A stretch of 64,000 nt of DNA from assembly GCF_009870125.1 (NCBI RefSeq), contig NC_046680.1, positions 1,798,001 to 1,862,000 on the forward strand. Direction: 5' to 3'. The notes beneath the pieces are model-generated. The model saw nothing but the letters and a program-made list of their open reading frames with translations. It was not told the DNA's origin and ran no database searches. The DNA comes from Drosophila pseudoobscura (Eukaryota; Arthropoda; Insecta; Diptera; Drosophilidae). The position numbers were made by a program, and so were the translations under genes. How positions within the stretch are numbered: position 1 is the first letter of the stretch; each line of letters starts with the position of its first letter. This document shows positions 54,657 to 64,000 of this stretch, piece by piece.

Positions 54657-55204
54657 GATGGCGCCCGAGCAGGGACTTACGAGGGGAGAGTCGGTGAGCA
54701 TAGGGAATAAGTGAAAAGCAGTTAAAAGTGAAAAGGGAATCAAGCAGCAGCCAACAATTAAAAGGCAAGACCCACAAAAGCAAAACGGCAAACGATGATT
54801 AGGAGCCACGGATCAGGAAAAGCAGCAGGAGAAAAGAAAGGAAAACTTAAAATCAGTGATTAGCAGCCCCAAAATCAGAGTCCCGGGGAATAGCCAGCAC
54901 CAATCTTTGATCCCTCGACTTATGTACAGCTGAGGCTGGTTTCTCTAATACCCCCCAAGCAACAGCCGCCGGCACGTGTCCCAGACGCGCCGGCGAAAAC
55001 CACGCGAAAAAAAAACCACGCAGCCAGCCACCGACGAGACTGAAAAGAGACGGGGAGAGACGCCGAAGACACAGCACCGCGTGCCGGGAGAAAATGGCAC
55101 GCGACGGCGACAGAGCAGCAAAGCAGCAGTGACAGGGCAACGAGGCAGCGGCAGAGCGGAGAAGCAGCAGCGAAAGAGTTGTTACCGAGCAGTCAGACAG
55201 AATG
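54657..55204 (+). mobile_element. Leader of the gypsy element, copy B, interrupted by an R1-clade LINE
   Basis: It follows the leader of the full element but with only one copy of the 55-bp unit and other small deletions. It stops at 'cagtcagacagaa', where the LINE 3' end begins. No coding region. Confidence 0.85.
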
Positions 55205-55688
55205 AATGAATCTGATCTCTCAGCTTTATTTTACGTGGCGGTTCCTCAGGGAGGGATTTCAACCACGGCGTCTAATGTTTATCTGCAGCTTAGCCTCGAT
55301 TAGTGCGATATATTTACATATATCACGCCATCACGCACCACCGCTACATACGCAGGAACCTGGTACAATGCGCCAGTTAGCGCCCCTAAAAAGAAGCTAT
55401 AGCTATGTACATAGCGACTCTTCTGGTACCAATTGAAAGTATCCTGGTCGGGCATACAATCCCCCTTGGTGAGGGGCGAGGTGTATCTAACACGTCTTCC
55501 GATCTATGGGTCTCGGCACCCGGTTGAGAGCGCAACTCCACGAGGAGCCTAGCGGCTCTCCCCGCGTAACGTTTGGGTATCAACCACAGCCACCACGATA
55601 CTCCCACTAGGCGGCCGACCTCAGTGTGCAGCCTTGGAACTGCACAACCCGTGGTACCGATCTTAAGGACTCAGCTCGATCCTCCTTT
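55205..55688 (-). other. 3' UTR of the R1-clade LINE
   Basis: Non-coding stretch between the ORF2 stop and the tail. No gene recognised. Confidence 0.65.
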
Positions 55689-58600
55689 TTAGCCCCGACC
55701 GGCCTGGATAGGGAATCCACCCAGCCCGTGCGCCGCTTGCGCATTCAGCAGCTGCTGTCGCCTGGAGAACGCCAGTCCGGCGAACCTGTCGAGAGTCCGC
55801 ATTCTCTCCTGAGAAGCCGTCACATCGGAGAAGGTCCAGTCGCCATCCGTGTACTGCACTCCAAGTCCATCGAGGTCTCGCAAGTCTGTATAGAGGGGAC
55901 AAGCACATAGGAAGTGCTGCCAATCCTCGCGTTCTGCGCCGCATAGACATGCTGGCGTGTCGCTAAGGCTTCTTCCATGCAGAAATGCATTGAGCGATCC
56001 GTGGCCCGTCAGCAGGAACCCAGCGCGCAGCGTAAAGCCAAACCTTCGTTCGCTGTAGACGAAGCCTGCGTTCGCGATGAAGCGGTGCGTCACTCGTCCT
56101 GGGGAGTCACCATCATCCCATCTGCGTTGCCACTCGCACAACAGGTCTTCGTCTAGTCGAGCCATCTTCTGCTTCCAGCTAAGATTTGCCAAATCTTCGC
56201 CGTACAGCCAATCGCTCTCCTCCAGCGGGTAGTCACGCTTTAGTTTGAAGCTGATTGCCAGGCGTCTGGCAACCAGATCAAACGGGGGGGCTCCAGCTAG
56301 TACTTGCAGCGCCATGGTGGACACTGTTCGGCATACCGGTAGGCATCCAATCAGGACGATCCTTTGGCACGCAAGCAGATGCCTCCTGGCAACCACTTGC
56401 GTCGTCGTCACGACAGACCAAACCGAGGCACCAAATAGTGCACAGGGCACCATGAGTCCGGCATATATTGTCCGCTTTGCGCGGGGACTGAGTCCCCAGT
56501 CGACCCGCAGTACGCGCGACAATGCCCCTACGACTCCGGTCAGCTTATCACGCAAGCCCGTGATGTGCGGGAGAAAGCTCAACCGCTCGCCGACCGTGAT
56601 GCCTAGGTACTAATACTTGCGCTTATATGGCAGGCTTGCTCCAGCAAACCGTACCACTGGCGGCCGTCTAAGTATGCCTTTGAGCAGCATGATCGCCGTC
56701 TTGCTAGTTGAAACGGCAACGCCGACTTCAACTCCCCAAGCGCCTACGATGGACATTAACTCACCTCCTTTTTGTTCGAGCTCTGATCGGGCATTCCCTT
56801 CGATGAGGAGGAGCAAGTCGTCAGCATACGCGCTGAGCGCACCAAGGGGCTCTAAGCGCTGGAGCAACACGTCCATTAAGATGTTCCATATAAATGGACC
56901 ACTTATGGACCCCTGCGGGCAACCACTTGTCACCGGAACAGTGGCTACTCCATGCCTACTGACGATGCTCGTACTCCGGCCGGAGAAGAAGCTTCGCCAC
57001 TAGCTTGCTTCTCGGCATCCCAGCTCAAGGAGGCGGCGTAGTGCAGCATTCCACTCAACGTTGTCGAAGGCTCCCTTGAAATCCACGAAGACTCCGAGCA
57101 CGTATTTCGACCGGCTGGCCGAAACAGTACTCACGACGTGTTTCCAAGCATCCTCCACACAACGTCCTTGGCGAAAGCCAAATTGCCATCTGCAGCCATC
57201 CGGAATGGTGTCCTTCAGACGATTCACCATGATGCCCTCAAGCACTTTGCCCAGCACTGGCAACAGACAGATACCCCGATATGAGGTAGGATCGGTCCGG
57301 TCCTTATCGGGTCCCTTCAGGAGTGGAACCACCCTGGGATGCTTCCATTCCGTTGGGAAATACCCTGTCTCCAGGCAGCGGGAATACATCGCTGTCATGT
57401 GCTGAGGGATGGCACGCCAGAATGCCTTGCAAATGGCACCTGTGATGCCGTCCATGGCGGGAGAGCGTCTGCTCTTCAACCTGGCGACGCATGCATCAAC
57501 CTCGAAAGCTTCGAGGGCCGGTGGAGCCTCGATCGGGATGGCAATGTGTGCATTCGTCTCCGCAACAGGAAAGAAGTTGCGAAGGAGCACACCCGCACAG
57601 TCGCGCCATGTTGCGACCAGCCTACCATCCGTTCGAAGGCATCCAATCTCCGTGCTCTTTTTGCGGCCTCGGCAAGTCCTGGAGACGTGCCCCCATGGAT
57701 CATCTCTGTTCTCTCCCACGAAGCGTCGCCAGTTGTTTTCCTTCGATCTCAGGATGATCTTCTTGTACTGCGCTGAGGAGATCCTCAACGCGAGCACAAG
57801 TTCTGCTGCGTCGGTCTCATGCCGACGAGCGTCCTGGAGCCTTCGCCTCAGTCTCCTGACCTCTCGGCGTTTGGAGTGTAGTTCGGCAGTCCACTAAACT
57901 ACTTTTCTCGCGGCTCTCGGTGTGTTGCGTCCCAGCACTCTGTCGCACACACTGTGCACTACAGAGCGCAGTGCAGACACTTGGTTGTCCAACGGCGATT
58001 CGGCGATGTCTTCCGGTAATTCGGCAATCTCCCTTACCACTTCCTCCTCGAACAATCGCCAGCGCGCATTGGAAAGCTTCCATGACGGCACAGGAGCAAT
58101 GGGCTCAACTGTGTCGTTCGGGTCAGTCCTCACCACAACATGGATCATGTTGTGATCGCTGGTGTCCCATTCCTTCACTTTCCAATCGTATGTGGCCCAC
58201 ATAGTCGCAGCTTGGTGGACGATTGTCACATCGATATCGCTTTGGCCTCTACGGTTATCGAATGTAAATGCGACACCCGACTGGCTTCATTGAGCACGCC
58301 GGCTCTCATCTCGGTTATCCACTCAGACAGCAGCTCACCCCGTGCATAGTTAGCTTGCCCCCGATTGTGTCCGGAGAGCTTGCTAAACCACGCTGGGGAT
58401 ACTGCGTTCGCGTCGAGCCCAAAGATGACAGGAGTGCGGCTGCCCAGCAGCAGCACCGCATCTAAGTACCTGAGGTACGGCGCCAAGTCGGTGTCGAATT
58501 GGCAGTACACGGAGCATAAGAAGATTGAGCCGAATCTTCCCGTAACTCTGACGCATACTCCAAAATCCGTGGTAAGGGTCTCCATTGGCATGCAGATGGC

Positions 58601-58807
58601 GTCCGGTTCGTCGACGATAATAGCAGCTTTTCCTCGGCGGTCCTGGAAAACTCGCATTCCAGAAGGAAGGCCGGTAGTCCGCCCTGCTCCATCGACGTAC
58701 GGCTCCTGGACCAGTGCGAACTGACGGCCAGAGCTGCGCATGATGGCTCCGAGTTCCATCACAGCCGCTCGGCCACGGCCACAATTAGCTTGGATGAAGC
58801 TAAACAT
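55689..58807 (-). pseudogene. R1-clade ORF2: endonuclease and reverse transcriptase, broken
   Basis: It starts MFSFIQANCGRGRAAVMELG at 58807, the endonuclease N-terminus. GLDANAVSP lies near 58418, and after a frameshift at about 58230 the TSDHNMI end of the nuclease lies near 58165. RT follows in the same frame, with FRQGRCVEDAWKHVVS, FVDFKGAFDNVEW (about 57075), SGCPQGSISGPFIWN and YADDLLLL (about 56825). Stops interrupt it at 57894-57896, 57000-57002 and 56610-56612. Near 55930 a CLCGAEREDWQHFLCACPLY box is the C-terminal CCHC of this clade. Four lesions mean it is inactive. Confidence 0.88.
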
Positions 58808-58813
58808 TAATGT

Positions 58814-60109
58814 CTAGCTTGCACCCTCGCCAGTACCGCTCCGTAGATCGGGCACGCCGCTGACAGCAGGGTACCCCTTGAAGCGGCAGTTGCGGCAGTC
58901 CACGGGGTTGGGACACCGTGAAACGTTGTGGCCGTTCTGTCCACACCGGTGGCACACGTTCTCCTTTAGGCGACATTGCGACACCTTGTGGTCGAAGCCT
59001 GCACATCTGTGGCAGGCGTATGTTCTGACCAAGGAGCGGCAGCGGCATCTAAACCACTTGATGTATACGCATTCGCGCAACGCCTCCTGTGCCTTTGCGT
59101 CGACCTCTAGCGTCACGTTGATCGTGGCGCCGTCGGTGACCGACCAGGGTTTACTGCCCAGGTGAACCGACTTTTTAAACTCCGCGGCAGTCATGGTCTC
59201 CTCCAGGTTCTTTGTGAAGAGCTCCTCCATGAACTCTTCCGGTGTTATGGACGTGTCCACGTCATACACCACGACCTGAGGTTTGGTCTCCGGCCTCCAA
59301 GAGTCGGCACCACGGTCTTCTTTACTCGCTCCACAAGCTCCTTGCTGGTCTCCTCCGGGTTTTTGCTCTTTATTAGAGCAGACCAGGTATCCCTAGGCTT
59401 TGCGATCGGTGCAGCGACGGCGCTCGGTGCGGGCAGGTCTGGAAAGGCTGTCGCATACGCAGCGGTTGTGACGGCCGTGGTGCCCGTGTGGGCAGCAGCA
59501 GTGGGTCTCGGTGGAGGTGGCATCCTTGCCCTCTCCTCCAGGTGCACCTTTTCCCCAGGCAGGGCCATGACCAACTCGTCGTACCGGTTGGTCGCGACGA
59601 GGATTTCCATTGAGGCCTCTGGCGGCATCAGCCCCTTAAGGACAGCCTCGCTCACCGCCATCCTTATCGCAGACATTTCTGCGATGATGGCCGATGATGG
59701 CAGCGGTGGTGGCAGCGGTGGTGGCAGCTGTGGCGGCAGCGGTGGCGGCAGCGGTAGTGGCAGCGGCGGCAGAAGTACTGGCAGCGGCAGCGGCAGAGGT
59801 GCATGGAGCCTGCTCAAAGGGGAGCGACGTTGGCGGCGATCTCTCGGCTGGAATCGGCCGCTCTCCAGCTAGCCCAATCCCAAGCCCGATCTTCTTGGCT
59901 CCCTGTTTGGCGGCTGAGGACTTCGGCCGACCCCGCCTGCGGGCGGGAACGCTCGACGACGAGCTCGCCCCTACACTAGCCAGGCTAGTGTCGCTGGCGT
60001 CGGCCTCCGTCTCTATTTCCATTGCCCGGCACATAGTGGAGACTCGAACCAATGTCTCAGCGGAGACACGAACCGAACGCTCCGAACTCGAGCCAAAGCT
60101 TCGAACCAA
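58814..60109 (-). pseudogene. R1-clade ORF1 (gag-like RNA-binding protein), two frameshifts
   Basis: Frames 60109-59636, 59817-59245 and 59272-58814 overlap and together cover an ORF1 of about 430 codons. The N-terminus is Ser/Ala-rich and basic (ARRRGRPKSS). A GGC/GGT-rich simple repeat at about 59695-59810 gives Ala- or Pro-runs depending on frame and probably caused the first shift. The C-terminus has three knuckles in a row: CHRCAGFDHKVSQC, CHRCGQNGHNVSRC and CRNCRFKGYPAVSG, the last lacking its normal His/Cys end. It ends 7 bp before the ORF2 ATG. Confidence 0.85.
59695..59810. repeat. Trinucleotide-rich tract in LINE ORF1
   Basis: Imperfect ggcagc/ggtggt repeats of about 115 bp. They produce the apparent Gly/Ser-rich plus-strand frame (59162-59872), which I do not regard as a gene. 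Confidence 0.8.
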
Positions 60110-60487
60110 AGCTTCGAACTCGAACGTGCTGTCGAACTATTCCGACTTGTTGTCGAACTATTAGCACTTGTTTACGAACTAGGGTTCCGCACGTTGTTTT
60201 AGCGTTTATTTTGCAAATATTAATTTGCAAATATCTGCTCTGTTTTTTCACCAAATTAACACCTGATTTCACTCACGAACAGCGCGTGATCTCGCGGCAA
60301 TTTTGATATATTTTCCACATGGCAAAATCACTTTTTACTTTATTCGAACGACGGTATAGCGGACCGCTTGAAAAACACGTCTGCTTCGAGTGGCAGTCAA
60401 AATATGGGCAGGTTAGACTTTAAATTTAATTCAAAAAGACATGCTTTTGTTAAACAGGCGAACATTATTTTTGCCGAATTCTTTGCT
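60110..60487. other. 5' end of the R1-clade LINE and short spacer
   Basis: It contains 'gaactattccgacttgttgt'-type short repeats near 60100-60180 (LINE 5' UTR) and then AT-rich sequence without recognisable content up to the LOA tail. Confidence 0.5.
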
Positions 60488-60640
60488 TAAGTTAGGTTAG
60501 GTTAGGTTCAAGCGGTAGTCTGGGAGAGTGATGAAACCCTCCCAAGCTCACTCGGACCTGTAGAAGGTCCGTTGTGGTGCCGCATGGGCGTGTGCCCCTT
60601 CCCAGTGCCTAGAAACCGTGGAGAAACAGGCTGTTGCAAA

Positions 60641-62188
60641 TTAAGGGCAGTCCCATCCGGAGGCTTGGATGAATCTGGACAAGGTCCCCGGTTTGATTTC
60701 GGACAGGTCCGAAATGTCTGTGAGGAAAGCAGCCCCGAGAAAACGAAGACGACGATTTCCAAGGGCTGGGCAGTGGCAGAAGAAGTGGGGGACCGATTCC
60801 TCTTCTTCCTCGTCGCGACAACTCCTGCAGAAGTCGTTATGAGGGATTGACAGTCTAGAGGCATGAGTGCCAATCTGCCAGTGTCCCGTAATGGCTCGAG
60901 TAACTGCAGAGCACTGAGCTCTGCTGAGCCTATACAGCTCGGCTGAGCGCTTCTTCGATCGATATGGCCATATCAATCTTGAGATTTTACAGGAAGCTGT
61001 TTGCTGCCATCTCCTATTGGCATTTTGCTCAAACAATTCGTGCGTGAGGAGCCTGCACGTAGCCAGAGGCATCGCTACCTGCTCCCTCTCCATAAGGAGA
61101 GGAATTGTAGTACCCTGCCTTGCTAGCTCGTCGGCGGCGTCGTTCCCCTCGATGTCCCTATGGCCTGGGACCCATATAAGGAAGAGGTCTAACTGCTCTG
61201 CGATCTCGTGCAGAGACCTGCGGCAGTCATTTACAGTCGCTGAGTTCGACGATATTGAGCCTAGAGCTTTAATAGCTGCTTGGCTGTCCGAGAAAACGCA
61301 CACTAAGTGCGTGTCTAGAAATAGTTTGGAGACGATGGAAATGGCCTCCTTGATGGCTACAACCTCCGCTTGGAACACACTGCAGTGGTCCGGGAGCCTG
61401 AAGCAATGACTGATGTTCAGCTCGCTGCAGTAGACTCCGCCTCCCACGCGGCCGTCTAACTTTGAGCCATCAGTGTAGAAGTGAACCGCATTTGCGGGTC
61501 CTGGTTCGCCCATCTCCCAGTCCTCGCTAAGTGGGATTGATACCTGGAAAGGCGTCGAGAGGTGATCACTAGGGACACAATAATCTGTCCTCTCTGGTAA
61601 TTGCGGGTGTCTCGTCAGGATTCCCGAGTGCCCGACCGCGGACGCTTTCCACAGTCTGGCTTCTCTCATTCTGAGTGCGGAAAGTGTTGCTACTTTCTTT
61701 CCCATGAGATCTATGGGGAGGAGGTCCAGCACAGTATCCAGGGCTTCCCCTGGAGTAGTGCGTAGCCCGCCAGTTATGCATAGCTCTGCCATGCGTTGAA
61801 CTCTGCTGAGTTTGTTGAGGCATGTCCTTTTGTCTAAGGCTGGCCACCATACTACCGCTCCATAGAGCATGATCGGTCGTATGATGGTGGTGTAAAGCCA
61901 CCGGACTATATAGGGGGTCATTCCCCATTTTAGTCCGATGGCTTTCCTGCAAGTATAGAGGGCCACTGTAGCTTTCTTTAGTCTATCCTCTATGCTCAAT
62001 TTCCAGTCGAGCTTTCTATCGAGGATTAGACCAAGATACTTGGCGTTGTTGCTGAAGATTAGCGCTTCTCCACATAGTCTTGGGGGAATCAGTGCCGGGA
62101 CTTTGTACTTCCTAGTGAAGACGGGTTGACGCCTAACCCGCATTTGTCTGCCCATTTTGACATCTTCATGAGAGTGCTTGTAAGGCAC
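60641..62188 (-). pseudogene. LOA-type ORF2, C-terminal RT, RNase H and zinc finger
   Basis: 515 open codons after a frame break near 62110-62260 (the AYADDVAIAFSG box is in another frame at about 62250). They carry the RT thumb (NNAKYLGLILDRKLDWKLSI, TIIRPIMLYGAVVWWPA), RNase H with FYTDGSKLDGRVGGGVY (about 61480-61430), QAEVVAIKEAI, VFSDSQAAIKAL and DIEGNDAADELA, then the CCHC finger near 60835-60780. It ends about 130 bp before the tail. Confidence 0.88.
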
Positions 62189-62209
62189 TCACACAGCGTC
62201 TGCGGGAAT

Positions 62210-64000
62210 TTACCCGAGAATGCTATAGCAACATCGTCCGCATACGCCACCACGCGGCAGCAACCCCCCCCTATCTACCGCAGCAGTTCGTTCACTGCCG
62301 TTCCATAGGAGGGGCGAGAGGACTCCGCCCTGCGGTGTGCCTCTGCTGACAAATCTGGTGGACGTTGACGTCCCCAGTGATGCCTCAACCGTCCTGCATT
62401 GTAGCATCTGATCGATCAGGCTCGATCAGGTCCGGGAGTCAACCCCCAGTTCCGTGAGTGCACCCGTGATGGCGGTCGGTAGGATGTTATTAAAGGCGCC
62501 TTCTATGTCCAGGAAGGCTACCAGGGTGTACTCCTTACAGTTGAGGGACGCTTCTATGATCGATGTGATCGTGTGTAGGGCCGTTTCGATGGATCTTCCT
62601 TTCCGATAGGCATGCTGGGAGTCTGAGAATAGACTAGGCGGAATATTTACCGTGAGATGCATCCCCAAAAGCCGTTCCATCGTCTTCAGAAGGAAGGACG
62701 ATAGACTTATGGGTCTGAAATCTTTTGGGGCAGTGTGCGAGGGCTTGCCTGCCTTGGGGATGAAGACGACTTTGGTATGAAGCCAGGTTTCCGGGATATA
62801 TCCATGGGAGAAGATTCCCTCATATATCCTTTTGAGCCAATTAGTGCCTTTTTGTCCAGCGTGAATCAGTTGGGCAGGGATGATGCCATCTGGTCCCGCG
62901 GATTTGTATGGTTTGAAGCTTTTTATTGCCCAGGAAATGTTCTCCTGGCTTAGCAGGTTCATGATACCACTTGAGGCAACGGAGGGAGCCGCGATGTAGT
63001 GTGGTCTGTTTTCATCGCAGCCGGGAAAGTGGGTGTTAAGGAGAAGATTTAGCGACTCATTGCTGGACGTTGTCCATGATTGGTCGGCGTTCTTCAGGTA
63101 GCCCAGAGTGGGTGTAGTCTTCGAGAGAACTTTGCGCAAGCGCGAGGCTTCCGAGTTATTCTCAATGTCGCTACAGAACTTACGCCATGAGGCGCGTTTG
63201 GCTTTCCTCAGTTCTTTATTGTAAGCTGACAGACTGGCCTTGTAATCGGCCCAGTTCTGCTCAGCGTTTTCGGCCTTAGCTTTATTGAAGAGTCTTCGGG
63301 AGGCTTTCCGGAGTTCCCTCAGTTTCGGATTCCACCATTCAGGTTTCTTCCGGCCTCTGCTCTTGCTAGAGGGGCAGGATTTATCGAGCGCCTCATTGCA
63401 GGCGTCGGTAAATGGTTTAACAAGATGAGTCGTGGCTGCCCTGGAGATCTCCTCCTCAGGTGGAGTCTCAGGGAGAACACGACAGAGATGGTCTGAGTAC
63501 CGAGCCCAGTTTGTCTGCCTAAGGTTCCGAAATTGAGCTGGTCTCGGTAGTGAAAAAGAGAATACGGTTTCCACGTACCTGTGGTCCGAGAAGGAGTGCT
63601 CTTCCAGGACCCTCCAGGATACGATGTTCCCGTGTAACTCATGAGAGGCAAGTGTGAGGTCCAGGACCTCCTTGCTGTTTTTAATAATGAAGGTGGGATC
63701 ACTCCCCCTATTTAAAAGGACCATCTGAGTGGTCAGTAAATAGTTGAAAAGGTACTCACCCCTTTCGTTGGTGTCAGTGCTTCCCCACTGGCAGTGGTGT
63801 GCGTTGGCGTCGCACCCTACGATTAGGCCGGTGTCCTTGGCCTCGCAGTCTGTGATTAGCGCCCTGAGCGCCTGTAGAGGGGGGTCTGGTTGGTCGTGAC
63901 CCATGTACGTTGAGCAGATTCTCAGTGAGCACCCCTGGCCTTCGAGGCTCACTGTTGTTTGGTCTTCATTGCTGAAATTTGGGAGCAAAAATAAGTGCAA
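62210..64000 (-). pseudogene. LOA-type ORF2, endonuclease and N-terminal RT
   Basis: Open from the window edge to a TGA at 62426-62428. Endonuclease motifs: LIVGCDANAHHCQWGSTDT (about 63840-63780) and SFSDHRYVETVF (about 63590-63550). RT begins near 63000, with SAGPDGIIPAQLI, FRPISLSSFLLKTMERLL and AFLDIEGAFNN. The TGA comes from a 9-bp insertion resembling a local duplication of 'cgatcagg'. The frame then continues with RGTPQGGVLSPLLWN, after which an extra base and an eight-G run near 62270 shift it out of the YADD motif. Confidence 0.88.

Larger units (their letters stand above)
44902..54930. repeat. Tandem duplication unit B (10,029 bp)
   Basis: The second unit starts inside BEL gag (at the base matching 35339) and ends in the gypsy leader at 'tatgtacagc', after which the leader continues uniquely to 55204. 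This polarity fits a simple head-to-tail duplication whose breakpoints lie in two different retrotransposons. Confidence 0.93.
55205..60340 (-). mobile_element. R1-clade non-LTR retrotransposon, near full length
   Basis: Minus-strand element of about 5.1 kb with a damaged ORF1 (three CCHC knuckles), ORF2 (endonuclease then RT, no RNase H, C-terminal CCHC) and a 3' UTR of about 480 bp ending in a GAAT-type tail at 55200-55208. ORF order and knuckles fit the R1 clade. It sits in an LTR-element leader rather than in 28S rDNA. The 5' end is somewhere in 60150-60350. Confidence 0.82.
60488..64000 (-). mobile_element. LOA-type non-LTR retrotransposon, cut by the window edge
   Basis: Minus strand. 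The 3' tail is an (AACCT)n-like run at 60488-60509. ORF2 with endonuclease, RT and RNase H fills the rest, and its 5' part lies beyond 64000. An RNase H after RT plus the C-terminal CCHC (CRSCRDEEEEESVPHFFCHC) supports the LOA or I group; the overall text resembles LOA/Bilbo-type fly elements. Confidence 0.82.

Noticed and set aside
59162-59872. A 236-codon Gly/Ser-rich plus-strand protein
   Set aside because: Antisense to LINE ORF1 and created by its trinucleotide repeats.
60488-60509. TTAGG repeats as telomeric sequence
   Set aside because: Only three or four units, placed exactly at the 3' tail of a LINE; Drosophila lacks TTAGG telomeres.

Overview
The window looks like Drosophila pericentromeric heterochromatin. 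One recognisable nuclear gene, the armadillo-repeat gene p120ctn (p120/delta-catenin family), sits among nested transposable elements and a very large nuclear copy of mitochondrial DNA. Evidence for Drosophila: DINE-1/INE-1 ends at several places, a fly-type p120 catenin, insect-order mitochondrial genes with TGA at Trp positions, and I-, R1- and LOA-type LINEs with gypsy and BEL LTR elements. The species cannot be fixed from the sequence.

Layout. 1-420: 3' end of a DINE-1. 421-3376: 5'-truncated I-type LINE. 3377-24965: a NUMT of about 10.5 kb running from cytb through ND6, ND4L, ND4, ND5, ND3, COX3, ATP6/8, COX2 and COX1 into ND2. Its ND4 is split by a complete 10.16-kb Ty3/gypsy element (5514-15670, 4-bp target duplication CTAT) and by a 0.93-kb DINE-1 (15743-16673). 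24966-27669: AT-rich DNA upstream of p120ctn, with a 405-bp near-perfect hairpin. 27670-40443: p120ctn (exon 1; a 10.4-kb intron with a Tc1-type fossil, a DINE-1 piece and a BEL/Pao element 29949-36344 nested in a LINE tail; then two exons parted by a 57-nt intron). 40444-44901: 3' flank, Jockey-type endonuclease fossil, composite TE fossil, and a truncated relative of the gypsy LTR.

The segment 35339-44901 is repeated in tandem at 44902-54930. The second copy carries p120ctn exons 2-3 without exon 1 and with a 30-bp in-frame deletion. 55205-about 60340: an R1-clade LINE, minus strand, inserted in the leader of the second LTR element. 60488-64000: a LOA-type LINE with RNase H, minus strand, running off the window.

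The only gene likely to act in the cell is p120ctn, a cytoplasmic cadherin-binding protein. Almost everything else is mobile or captured DNA: all the retroelement coding regions except the gypsy pol frame carry stops or frameshifts, and the mitochondrial genes cannot work under nuclear codon rules. The best leads are the large NUMT, the near-identical terminal-exon duplication of p120ctn, a readable 57-nt intron in its basic loop, and a 93-bp coding repeat between protease and RT of the gypsy element.
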